NCBI RefSeq assembly: GCF_022026395.1
Contig: NZ_CP041767.1
Span: 5,748,001 to 5,812,000, forward strand
Direction of reading: 5' to 3'
Source of the DNA: Brevibacillus brevis
Lineage (GTDB): Bacteria > Bacillota > Bacilli > Brevibacillales > Brevibacillaceae
Length of the DNA stretch: 64,000 nt
Shown here: positions 1-7,507 of the stretch, piece by piece
Layout: every line of letters starts with the position of its first letter
How positions within the stretch are numbered: position 1 is the stretch's first letter
Position numbers and translations under genes: made by a program
The notes under the pieces: model-generated
Database searches by the model: none
The model's input: only the letters and a program-made list of their open reading frames with translations
Told to the model about the DNA's origin: nothing

Positions 1-249
1 AATGGTGCTGCTCCAGTACGGAGTGCCTACATTGGTAAACGGCAGCCACGTAATCACTGCAAAGCACGAACCGATTCCACCAACCAGTACATACGCCTTG
101 ATCATGGAGCGCTCCCAGCCCAGCTTGGCAATCAGTGCCATGTTTATCGCCAACAGAATGATAAGCGCGCGCGGGTCCTGGAATAAAAAAGGGAGCAAGC
201 CCAGCAGCATAAATACAAGCAGCGCGTAGCTCGGATGGGCATTCTTCAT
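1..249 (-). CDS. ecfT: ECF transporter transmembrane component EcfT (5' part only)
   Basis: Reading leftward from an ATG at 249 gives an open frame that runs off the window: MKNAHPSYALLVFML, then hydrophobic segments around residues 8-24, 27-43 and 52-70. It starts 1 bp after the stop of the adjacent ATPase gene, so it is the next cistron of the same operon. EcfT (CbiQ family) is the membrane coupling subunit that joins two ATPases to a substrate-binding S component. The family call rests mainly on position behind two ECF-type ATPases and an S component, since only about 83 residues are visible and the C-terminal coupling helices are outside the window. Confidence 0.7.
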   Translation of the reverse strand, partial: MKNAHPSYALLVFMLLGLLPFLFQDPRALIILLAINMALIAKLGWERSMIKAYVLVGGIGSCFAVITWLPFTNVGTPYWSSTI

Positions 250-250
250 C

Positions 251-1066
251 TTAGTTCCCCTCTCCCAGCAGCTGTTTTTTCATCGCTGTCAGCGTGAGTG
301 GAATCGGGTCAAGGACACCCACCGCTTTCCCGAAACGATACATAGCAGGCGCTTCTACTTGGGCAGCAGCTAATACTTGCGGCTGCGAAAATACGTGCTG
401 TGGGTCCCCGTCGCATAGCAGCTTTCCTTTATGCATAACGATCACTCGCTGGGCGTACTCCGCTACCAGACGCATATCATGCGTGATGACGATAATGGTA
501 TGGCCTTCCGCGTGTAAATGCCGTACCAACTCCATCATTTCCTGCATCCCTCGGTAATCGAGACCGGTCGTAGGCTCGTCCAGTACGATCACTTGCGGCT
601 TCATCGCCAAGATCGAAGCCACCGCAATTTTTTGCCGCGTGCCTTTGCTCGAAAAATGAGGCTCTTTTTCGCCTTTGTCGGATAACCCCACTGCTGCCAA
701 CGCCTCCGCGACAGCTTGCTCAATCTTTTCAGACGGCCAGCCCATGTTTTTGGGCCCAAATGCTACCTCCGCCTTGATGGTCGAATGAAAGATTTGATGA
801 TCAGGATTTTGATAGCAATACGCCACGACTCTTGATAGTTGGGCAACATTCATCGTCTTGGTATCAAGACCATTCACTTTGACGGTACCCTGTGTCGGTT
901 TGTATAAACCGTTACAATGCTTGGCCAACGTCGTTTTACCGGAACCATTTCCCCCGATGATCGCGACGAATTCTCCCTGTTTTAGTTGGAGCGAAACGCC
1001 ATGCAGCACCGGCTTTTCTTTTTCATAGCCATACCAGACCTCATCGAATTCAATGACGGTAGTCAC
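251..1066 (-). CDS. ecfA: ECF transporter ATPase (EcfA type)
   Basis: A 271-residue ABC ATPase that would power substrate import through EcfT. Walker A GGNGSGKTT lies at residues 38-46 and Walker B VIVLDEPTTGLD near 160, followed by a switch histidine in VITHD. The usual LSGGQ signature is replaced by FSSKGTRQ, similar to the LSKGxRQ variant of one of the two paired ATPases in CbiO-type transporters. The ATG overlaps the upstream ATPase gene by 4 bp, indicating translational coupling. The substrate cannot be deduced from this subunit. Confidence 0.88.
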   Translation of the reverse strand: MTTVIEFDEVWYGYEKEKPVLHGVSLQLKQGEFVAIIGGNGSGKTTLAKHCNGLYKPTQGTVKVNGLDTKTMNVAQLSRVVAYCYQNPDHQIFHSTIKAEVAFGPKNMGWPSEKIEQAVAEALAAVGLSDKGEKEPHFSSKGTRQKIAVASILAMKPQVIVLDEPTTGLDYRGMQEMMELVRHLHAEGHTIIVITHDMRLVAEYAQRVIVMHKGKLLCDGDPQHVFSQPQVLAAAQVEAPAMYRFGKAVGVLDPIPLTLTAMKKQLLGEGN

Positions 1067-1905
1067 AGGCTTCCCTCCCGAACGAGCTTTCCTTCCTTGT
1101 AGTGGAGTGCCAGCTCCTCAACAGTCAGAGGCACACCAGCAGAGGAGGCCGACATGACGCCTCCCTGACATAGCTGGTGGTAGAGTCGGATGACGTCCGG
1201 GACCAATATACCATGCTCGTCCAACATGTCCACTTGGGCAAAAAATTGGCGAGTCGGCTGGTCCAATACGATTTTCCCCCCGGCAATCAGAATCATTCGG
1301 TCGCAAAAGGCCGCGAGCTCTTCCGTTGCATGGGACGATACCACAATCGTCATTTCTTTTTCCTGCTTCAGCCGTGAAAGGAGCGAGAAGACCTCCCGCG
1401 CTCCCACCGGGTCCAGCTCGGAAGTAGGCTCATCCAAAATGAGCACCTGCGGACTGTGGGAAAGAGCGGATGCAATTGCGACCCGCTGCTTTTCTCCCCC
1501 CGACAGCTCAAGAGGCGAACGATTAGCAAAGCCGTGCAAGCCGATCAGATCGAGTACTTCTTCCATTCTTTTTTCCATTCGCTCGTCCGACCAACCGGCA
1601 TTCTCAAGCGAGAAAGCAAGCTCCTCTTCGACGGTCAGCCCGATGAACTGGGTTTCCGGGTCTTGAAAGACGATGCCTTGCTCGCTTTTGGACTCGACAC
1701 TCCCCACGAAGTGTCCGCCGTAGTTAGACGGAATCAGACCCGACATCGTCAATAGCAGCGTCGTTTTCCCTGCGGCAGCAGGCCCGACGATGCCAACCAC
1801 TTCCCCTGGATAGAGCGCCAGATGAATGTCCGCTAACGCAGGCATTGCTCCCTCTTCATAGTGCCAATAGACTCCGTTTACTCGCAGCAATGGTTCTGTT
1901 TTCAC
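1063..1905 (-). CDS. ecfA': ECF transporter ATPase (EcfA' type)
   Basis: A 280-residue ABC ATPase, partner of the next gene in a two-ATPase ECF transporter. Walker A is GPAAAGKTT (about 41-49), the signature is canonical LSGGEKQR, and Walker B VLILDEPTSELD is followed by VSSHATEE, where the switch histidine sits. It overlaps both its upstream and downstream genes by 4 bp (ATGA type). Together the two ATPases probably form one heterodimer with one standard and one variant signature motif. Confidence 0.88.
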   Translation of the reverse strand: MKTEPLLRVNGVYWHYEEGAMPALADIHLALYPGEVVGIVGPAAAGKTTLLLTMSGLIPSNYGGHFVGSVESKSEQGIVFQDPETQFIGLTVEEELAFSLENAGWSDERMEKRMEEVLDLIGLHGFANRSPLELSGGEKQRVAIASALSHSPQVLILDEPTSELDPVGAREVFSLLSRLKQEKEMTIVVSSHATEELAAFCDRMILIAGGKIVLDQPTRQFFAQVDMLDEHGILVPDVIRLYHQLCQGGVMSASSAGVPLTVEELALHYKEGKLVREGSL

Positions 1906-2507
1906 CTTGCGATCCTGCTTTCATTTCCAAGATAGTTGAATTCCTGCAAGGGACGGCCTCGGTATAGTCCAGAGCGTTTCACAAATGGGTACAACAGCTT
2001 CAAGAGGATTGGCCCCAGAATCGCCGTTGAAATGGCTTGGTTCAAGAACACGGTTGGGATGTACCAGACCGCCACTTCTTTTGGTGTCAGACCCAGTGCC
2101 ACGTTAATCAAAATCGCGCACGCTACCACAATCGAGCTGATAATGACAACAAACACGATGTATTGAAGGATGCTCCGCTTTGTTTTCAGTGCAGGGTGAC
2201 TCACAGCGAGCAACCCGATAAAGCCTCCCATAAAATTAGAAAAGAAACCGACCGCGATCGCATGAGGCGGGGCGCTTCCGGTTAACAAATCACTGACCAT
2301 ATTTCCAAAGGCAAGGCCAATGCATCCCGGCAGGCCGAATAACATGCCAAATACGGGCTGAAGGGCATTGGCTGGACGGATCGGAACGGAAGGAATGAGC
2401 TTGATATTGGCAAGCATAATAATGGCAACAGCGTAGAGCGCGGCAGTGACGACAATCAGAACGTAATCTACTGTCGTCCATTTCCGCCGGAATAGAGTCG
2501 AAAACAT
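1902..2507 (-). CDS. ECF transporter substrate-specific (S) component
   Basis: About 201 residues with five or six hydrophobic stretches, in first position of an S-A-A-T operon. I place the start at the ATG at 2507 because an AAGGAGGG site sits nine bases before it; the longer TTG-initiated frame (to 2531) runs through that site. The segment IRPANALQPVFGMLFG and then GNMVSDLLTG resembles the QueT/CbrT-like S-component group. No riboswitch or vitamin gene lies next to it, so the vitamin or precursor transported is not assigned. Confidence 0.7.
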   Translation of the reverse strand: MFSTLFRRKWTTVDYVLIVVTAALYAVAIIMLANIKLIPSVPIRPANALQPVFGMLFGLPGCIGLAFGNMVSDLLTGSAPPHAIAVGFFSNFMGGFIGLLAVSHPALKTKRSILQYIVFVVIISSIVVACAILINVALGLTPKEVAVWYIPTVFLNQAISTAILGPILLKLLYPFVKRSGLYRGRPLQEFNYLGNESRIAR

Positions 2508-2595
2508 CAGAATAAACCCTCCTTGTGTCAAGCGCTAATGTTTGGAATATTCCTGTAGCCAGTTTACTCTCTCTTTACCTGATCGTCTAGAAGAA

Positions 2596-2850
2596 CCCCT
2601 TTGTTCTGGCTGTAGTGGTGGGGAGGAAACAGAAGAAAACGCTCAGCTTCTAGGGCCACCCCCTGGGGGATTGACTGCACGACTCCATGCAAAAAGCGAA
2701 ACCGCGTCCAAAGTGGTCCAATCAGGATGTGCTTCAGAGGTGGACGCTTAAGGGCGTGTTTCGCTTTTTGCATTCCGTCTCTGTCGGTGTCCCTAAGATC
2801 TTCGCTTATTTCTCCTGTTTCCTCTGCGAGCTGCTTGTTTTACCCCTGCT
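2596..2850 (+). repeat. Structured intergenic element, copy A
   Basis: A gene-free segment that folds on itself. The outer arms are 2623-2638 and 2809-2824 (GAGGAAACAGAAGAAA against its near-perfect reverse complement). The inner arms are 2688-2702 and 2758-2772 (TGCAAAAAGCGAAAC, perfect 15-bp match). A core motif GGGGGATTGACTG sits between the 5' arms at 2665-2677. The left edge reads CTGTAGTGGTGGGGA, as in copies D and E. It lies upstream of the ECF S-component gene, on the opposite strand. It is either a noncoding RNA or a MITE-like repeat; no coding potential was recognised. Confidence 0.65.
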
Positions 2851-2875
2851 TGATTGGGGCGAATCTGGATGAATA

Positions 2876-2908
2876 AAAAAGAGAGAGAATCATTGTTCTC
2901 TCTCCTGA
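2876..2908 (-). terminator. Intrinsic terminator
   Basis: On the minus strand GAGAGAGAA, a short loop and TTCTCTCTC are followed by TTTTTTATT. It lies just after repeat copy D and would end transcription coming from the permease gene or from copy D itself. Confidence 0.7.
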
Positions 2909-2917
2909 ATCCACTTT

Positions 2918-3160
2918 CAAAAATGATTAACAAAGCCACGTGAGAAGAAGTGCATTTCCAGTCCAACCGCCTCTGGAGCCCAGCTTAGCGTAGGAATGAA
3001 TGGCGGGGGTTTTCAACTTCACTTATGAATTCCTTCTTCGAAATTTCTACGTTTGAAGCGCTCCCGCCATTTATTCCGAAGTGGACAGTCAATCCCCCTC
3101 GCAGGGCGTAGGCCGAAGCGTAGACTGGAAATTCACTTCTTCCCCACTACAGCTACTCCC
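2918..3160 (-). repeat. Structured intergenic element, copy D
   Basis: The same architecture as copy A, in reverse orientation. The outer arms are 2944-2963 and 3123-3142 (18 of 20 or better). The inner arms are 2993-3007 and 3063-3077 (14 of 15). The core GGGGGATTGACTG, read on minus, is at 3086-3098, followed by TCC as in copy C. The left edge on minus is CTGTAGTGGGGAAGAAG and the right edge is CTTCTTCTCACGTGGCTTTGTT, resembling the right end of copies B and C. It begins immediately behind the permease stop codon and is followed by a terminator, so it could be a 3' UTR-derived RNA. Confidence 0.65.
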
Positions 3161-3162
3161 CT

Positions 3163-4497
3163 CTACTCCTCAAACCTCACCATTTCCAAGTTGGTTTTCT
3201 TGACCTTCACCAAATACAACAAATAGATCAGGCCGACAAAGGTCCAGAGCAAGCCGAGCATCATGGACGTTGCTTCCAGGTTGACCCACAAAAAGGCGAT
3301 GAACGTTGTCCCGATGAGTGGAGACAGCACGAAGCCCCACCAATCTTTGATAGGCTTGTTCTTTTGTTTGCGGAAATAGTACGCCATTACGCTGATGTTC
3401 ACAAAGCTAAAGGCGATCAGTGCACCGAAGTTAATAAAGGAAGTTGCCGTTAATAAATCCAAATACAGAGCGAACAGCATCAGTGCTCCGACCAGCAAGA
3501 CGTTAAACAAAGGCGTTCTCAGCTTCGGATGTACATAACCGAACCAGCGTTTCGGCAAAAATCCATCTCGTCCCATTGCGTACAACAAACGCGTGACACT
3601 CGTGACGGATACAAGCCCGGAAGCGAGTGTAGAGGACAACGCCGCCGCCAAAAACACCAATTGAAAGATCGTCCCACCGATAAACAGAGCAATCTCCGCA
3701 GAAGCCGCTTCTGGATCAGACAATACCGAAACATCAGGAAATAATGATTGCATGAAATAAGATGCCGTAATAAATAGCGCTCCTCCTGCGAGTGCCACGA
3801 GCATAATCCCGCGAGGAATCGTCTTTTCCGCATCGACGGTTTCCTCTGTGAGTGTGGTTACTGCATCAAAGCCCAGGAAGGAAAAGCAAAGAATCGACGC
3901 ACCGGAAAGCAGTGCAATGACAGACATATCCGGTGACACAAATGGTCGCAGATTGAATACTTGCCCAAGACCGTCACCATGCATAAGACCACGGATTGCC
4001 AATCCTGCAAACAACAAGACGACCACGACTTGAAACAGCACCAAAATCGAGTTGACGGATGCAGTTACGGTTACGCGAAATACGTTTAGTCCCGTCACCA
4101 AAACAATGAAGCCAATAATCCACCACGCTGTCGATACATCAGGAAACACGGATGATAGGTATACCCCCGTCAACAAGGCGTTAATCATCGGTAAAAACAA
4201 ATAGTCCAGCAAGGATGCCCAGCCTACCAAAAATCCTGCGTAGGGATGGATCGTTTGCTGCGTATACGTATACGCGGTCCCTGCTGAAGGGAATAGCCGT
4301 ACCATCTTACCGTAGCTTGCCGCCGTAAACAGGATCGCAAGAAGTGTGACTGCATAAGCAGCAGGAACGTGCCCCCCCGTTTCTCCAGAAACAATGCCAA
4401 AGGTGTCAAAAACGGCCATCGGGGCCATGTAGCCCAGTCCAATTACGACAATATGCCGCAACTTCAAACTACGTGTTAGTTCTGCTCTCCCGTTCAC
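3163..4497 (-). CDS. APC-superfamily amino-acid permease
   Basis: About 444 residues with roughly 12 membrane segments and an N-terminal SLKLRHIVVIGLGYMAP segment typical of APC transporters, then SGETGGHVPAAYA and an FLGFDAVTTLTEE-type motif in TM6 (about 225). I set the start at GTG 4497, seven bases after AAGGGGG. The longer frame to 4638 would run back through the glnS terminator, overlap the glnS stop, and add a hydrophilic tail the family lacks. Substrate is not assigned. It is followed directly by repeat copy D. Confidence 0.85.
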   Translation of the reverse strand: MNGRAELTRSLKLRHIVVIGLGYMAPMAVFDTFGIVSGETGGHVPAAYAVTLLAILFTAASYGKMVRLFPSAGTAYTYTQQTIHPYAGFLVGWASLLDYLFLPMINALLTGVYLSSVFPDVSTAWWIIGFIVLVTGLNVFRVTVTASVNSILVLFQVVVVLLFAGLAIRGLMHGDGLGQVFNLRPFVSPDMSVIALLSGASILCFSFLGFDAVTTLTEETVDAEKTIPRGIMLVALAGGALFITASYFMQSLFPDVSVLSDPEAASAEIALFIGGTIFQLVFLAAALSSTLASGLVSVTSVTRLLYAMGRDGFLPKRWFGYVHPKLRTPLFNVLLVGALMLFALYLDLLTATSFINFGALIAFSFVNISVMAYYFRKQKNKPIKDWWGFVLSPLIGTTFIAFLWVNLEATSMMLGLLWTFVGLIYLLYLVKVKKTNLEMVRFEE

Positions 4498-4556
4498 TGC
4501 CTGTCCCCCTTTTTGTAACAGAATAATTATACACGCCGATTTATAATCACGAAAGA

Positions 4557-4603
4557 AAAAAGCGCTGCTGCACACGGGATCTCCATGCACAGCAGCGCTT
4601 GAT
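4557..4603 (-). terminator. glnS terminator
   Basis: The minus strand reads AAGCGCTGCTG, a 17-nt loop and CAGCAGCGC, followed by TTTTTT. It lies between glnS and the permease, so these two genes are separate transcription units. Confidence 0.85.
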
Positions 4604-4618
4604 TTATATGAGTATTTC

Positions 4619-6277
4619 CTATGCTTTTGGCAGTTCAAAGGAACTCTTCAACGATACAATCCGGTTGAATACGAGCTTATCATCAGTCGTATGCTTCGGA
4701 TCGACATTGAAATAACCATGACGGAAAAATTGATACTTGTCTTGTGGCTTGGTTTCTTTCATATTTGGCTCCACATAGCCTTGCAGCACTTCCAATGAAT
4801 TCGGGTTAACGTTGTCGAGGAATGTACCCTCTGCGTCCTCATCATCCATAATCAACGGCTCGTACAAACGGAATTCAGCAGGAACCGCATTGGTCGCATC
4901 CACCCAGTGAATCGTCCCTTTTACCTTGCGACCAGTAAAACCGCTGCCGCTCTTCGTCTCAGGGTCATAGGTGCAATGGATCTCGATCACGTTGCCCTCT
5001 GCATCCTTCACAACGTCATTGCATTTAATAAAGTACGCGTGCTTCAGACGCACTTCATTTCCCGGGAACAGGCGGAAATACTTGCTCGGCGGGTTTTCCA
5101 TGAAATCGTCCTGCTCAATGTAGATTTCGCGGGAGAACGGAATTTGACGATTGCCCATCTCTGGGTTCTCTGGATTGATCTCCGCTTCGAGCATCTCGAC
5201 TTGTCCTTCCGGATAGTTCGTGATGACGACCTTCAATGGATTCAATACAGCCATCGTACGTGGTGCCTTCAGTTTCAAATCCTCGCGGATGAAGTACTCC
5301 AGCATTTTCTCGTCAACGGTGCTGTTCGCGCGCGCTACCCCTACTTCACGGGCGAATGTACGAATTGCTTCCGGTGTATAGCCGCGACGACGGAAGCCTG
5401 CGATGGTTGGCATGCGCGGGTCATCCCAGCCGTCTACTACATTCTCATCGACAAGCTGTTTCAGCTTGCGTTTACTCATAACGGTGTTCGTCAGGTTCAA
5501 GCGAGCAAATTCGTACTGGTGAGGCACATTCTCCATTTCGCACTCGCGGACTACCCAATCGTACAACGGGCGATGATCTTCGAATTCCAGTGAGCACAGA
5601 GAATGTGTCACGCCCTCAATGGCATCCTCCAACGGATGAGCGAAGTCGTACATCGGGTAGATGCACCATTTGTCACCTGTGTTGTGATGCGTTGCATGGG
5701 AGATCCGATACAGAACCGGATCACGCATGTTGAAGTTTTGAGAAGCCATGTCGATTTTCGCACGAAGCACCTTTTCTCCGTCCCTGAATTCCCCTTGGCG
5801 CATACGTGCAAACAGATCCAGGTTTTCCTCCACTGACCGGCTGCGGAACGGACTATCTGTGCCTGGCTCTGTCCATGTTCCGCGCATTTTCCGCATATCT
5901 TCTGGAGAAAGATCGTCTACGTAAGCCAGACCTTTTTTAATCAACAGCACCGCACGGTTGTACATCTCTTCAAAGTAATCAGATGCAAAAAACAACCCGT
6001 CCCATTCGAAGCCAAGCCATTGAACGTCCCTTTTGATGGCCTCTACGTATTCGATGTCTTCCTTCACCGGGTTCGTATCGTCAAAACGCAGGTTGGCCTT
6101 GCCGGAGAATTCTCGAGCCAACTCAAAGTTGAGGCAGATCGCTTTTGCATGTCCAATATGGAGATACCCGTTCGGTTCTGGGGGAAAGCGGGTAATGATT
6201 TCCTTTACTTTGCCCTCTTGCAAGTCATCAATCATGATATTGCGGATAAAATTGGATGCCGCTACCTTGTTTTCCAA
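4619..6277 (-). CDS. glnS: Glutaminyl-tRNA synthetase
   Basis: A class I aminoacyl-tRNA synthetase charging tRNA-Gln. The HIGH motif is in PPEPNGYLHIGHAKA near the N terminus and the KMSKS equivalent is VMSKRKL near residue 270; the C-terminal anticodon-binding beta-barrel region (about 340-550) is complete. Start is TTG: either 6277 (MENKVAAS, nine bases after GAAAGG) or 6286; I prefer 6277. Many Bacillota lack GlnS and use Glu-tRNA amidation through GatCAB, so its presence is informative for placing the organism. It is single, with its own terminator. Confidence 0.95.
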   Translation of the reverse strand: MENKVAASNFIRNIMIDDLQEGKVKEIITRFPPEPNGYLHIGHAKAICLNFELAREFSGKANLRFDDTNPVKEDIEYVEAIKRDVQWLGFEWDGLFFASDYFEEMYNRAVLLIKKGLAYVDDLSPEDMRKMRGTWTEPGTDSPFRSRSVEENLDLFARMRQGEFRDGEKVLRAKIDMASQNFNMRDPVLYRISHATHHNTGDKWCIYPMYDFAHPLEDAIEGVTHSLCSLEFEDHRPLYDWVVRECEMENVPHQYEFARLNLTNTVMSKRKLKQLVDENVVDGWDDPRMPTIAGFRRRGYTPEAIRTFAREVGVARANSTVDEKMLEYFIREDLKLKAPRTMAVLNPLKVVITNYPEGQVEMLEAEINPENPEMGNRQIPFSREIYIEQDDFMENPPSKYFRLFPGNEVRLKHAYFIKCNDVVKDAEGNVIEIHCTYDPETKSGSGFTGRKVKGTIHWVDATNAVPAEFRLYEPLIMDDEDAEGTFLDNVNPNSLEVLQGYVEPNMKETKPQDKYQFFRHGYFNVDPKHTTDDKLVFNRIVSLKSSFELPKA

Positions 6278-6342
6278 TGAAATCAACCTTTCACTTCACC
6301 TTTACATTCCATAATACTGATTCTCTACCCAGAGTTCAACAA

Positions 6343-6366
6343 AATCGGGTCGTTGACCGACCCGCT
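6343..6366 (-). terminator. Terminator after the SET-domain gene
   Basis: Minus strand CGGGTCG, short loop, CGACCCG, then ATTTTGTT. The U-tract is imperfect. Confidence 0.5.
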
Positions 6367-6983
6367 CACGTCTCCCATTGCTGCCTCGTTTGCCATTGTG
6401 ACCTGCAATACAGGTGAACGACAGAATCAATGGCTAAGCGCTGCTCCGTGATTCCACGAATCGTTTCGAGATGCTTCGGGGAAATGAGATGTAGCAAAGG
6501 CTGTTCAACATAATTGAAACGTTGGAATGCTTCCGCTGCAATCCGATCCCACTGCGGGTAATACCGAAGCAAATCATCAGGCATTACGCGGGAGCGTTCC
6601 GTGTCAGACTCGGGCAAACAATCAAAAGGTTCATCCAAATTTAACGTTCCGTAATCATCGGTCAGCTCTTCGCCCGGTAAAATATCCCGTGCTGCCAATT
6701 CCATATCATACATGGTCGGCACACAATTCGCATGAAAGCTGTGGTTCACGTACCTTGCCTTATCCCAGCAAAGAATGTACTTTCCGAACTGGTTCTTAAA
6801 CGAATATTTTTGTACGTCCTGTTTTCGTAATGAGTCAAGTCTTTCCACAAATGCAGGGTCCAATACCTGATCCAAATCATCCTGTGCCCATACAATCGTT
6901 CCTTTTGGGATAAACCTTGTCGCAAACACACCGTACCCGATCTCATCGTTGATATAGCGCAATTCTGTATCGGGATGCATCAT
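6366..6983 (-). CDS. SET-domain protein (putative methyltransferase)
   Basis: About 205 residues. A SET domain occupies roughly residues 6-115: an N-terminal GYGVFATRFIPKGT strand region, YVNHSFHANC with the NHS cofactor motif at 80-82, and GEELTDDYGTLN (104-115) with the tyrosine of the SET knot. SET proteins normally methylate lysines using S-adenosylmethionine. The bacterial target is unknown, and the C-terminal 90 residues show no zinc-binding post-SET cysteines. A monocistronic gene with its own terminator is likely. Confidence 0.8.
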   Translation of the reverse strand: MMHPDTELRYINDEIGYGVFATRFIPKGTIVWAQDDLDQVLDPAFVERLDSLRKQDVQKYSFKNQFGKYILCWDKARYVNHSFHANCVPTMYDMELAARDILPGEELTDDYGTLNLDEPFDCLPESDTERSRVMPDDLLRYYPQWDRIAAEAFQRFNYVEQPLLHLISPKHLETIRGITEQRLAIDSVVHLYCRSQWQTRQQWET

Positions 6984-7123
6984 GGTCTTTGTTTCACTCC
7001 TTGGCGAATGTGCCTTTTTATCATCATAAGCAGTTCTGCCCCAGGAGGTGTGTGAATGTATGCGAAAAACAACCTTTCCTATAGCATTCCTGACTATTTT
7101 TCTGGATTAAAATATTTTTTCTT

Positions 7124-7153
7124 ATTTACCACAAATGGTAAATAGTCTATATT
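7124..7153 (+). promoter_or_regulatory. Promoter with embedded palindromic operator
   Basis: A perfect palindrome, ATTTACCA-CAAA-TGGTAAAT (7124-7143), overlaps a candidate -35 TTTACC (7125-7130) placed 17 bp from a -10 TATATT (7148-7153). A dimeric repressor bound here would block the promoter of the riboswitch-ggt unit. The regulator is not identifiable. Confidence 0.6.
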
Positions 7154-7231
7154 ATTGGCAAACGGACTTTTAGGAACATTTTCCCACAACGATCGAATCA
7201 CTATTTGTGTCATGTCATTTTATGTTTCACC

Positions 7232-7335
7232 CATTGATATCGAAACGGCATACCCGGGGAAATCCGGCGACGCAAAGCTACAGGGGCTACCTCCGCAACA
7301 GCGGACACGCTTGCCAGCTACCGAAGTATTGATGT
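7232..7335 (+). ncRNA. Cyclic di-GMP-I (GEMM) riboswitch
   Basis: The block contains the hallmark GACGCAAAGCTACAGGGGCT (7269-7288). Before it are ACGGCATACC and a GAAA-type loop (CCGGGGAAATCCGG), and after it a variable stem (TCCGC/GCGGA) and GCCAGCTACCGAAG, in the order expected for the class I c-di-GMP aptamer. A strong terminator begins within about 10 nt. Whether it answers to c-di-GMP or to the related cGAMP cannot be settled by eye. Confidence 0.85.
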
Positions 7336-7341
7336 AGGACG

Positions 7342-7376
7342 AGACCAATGATCCTATATCATTGGTCTTTTTTTGC
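7342..7376 (+). terminator. Riboswitch expression-platform terminator
   Basis: AGACCAATGAT and ATCATTGGTCT form a perfect 11-bp stem with a 5-nt loop, followed by a run of T. Located between the c-di-GMP aptamer and ggt, it makes transcription termination the probable control point. Confidence 0.85.
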
Positions 7377-7507
7377 GCGTACAATGTCTATTTTTGTCTA
7401 TTTTTGTATGTTTGTGTATTTTTAACTTTTAAAGGAGGTGAGGCAACAGCGGATAGCCGGTTTAATGAAATCATTATTCTATTCATCATGAAGGAGGTTT
7501 CATAGGA

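Noticed and set aside
1177..1755. Overlapping plus-strand frames opposite the ECF ATPase
   Set aside because: Shadow frames of a well-conserved ABC ATPase on minus, with no signals of their own.
4498..4638. N-terminal extension of the permease frame
   Set aside because: It would cross the glnS terminator and overlap glnS. GTG 4497 has a well-placed AAGGGGG.
7155..7337. 60-codon plus-strand frame
   Set aside because: It coincides with the c-di-GMP aptamer and has no ribosome-binding site.
7430..7495. Leader peptide after the riboswitch (AAAGGAGGTGAGG)
   Set aside because: The GTG falls inside the ribosome-binding site and the frame has 17 codons; it may be a leftover ribosome site rather than a gene.
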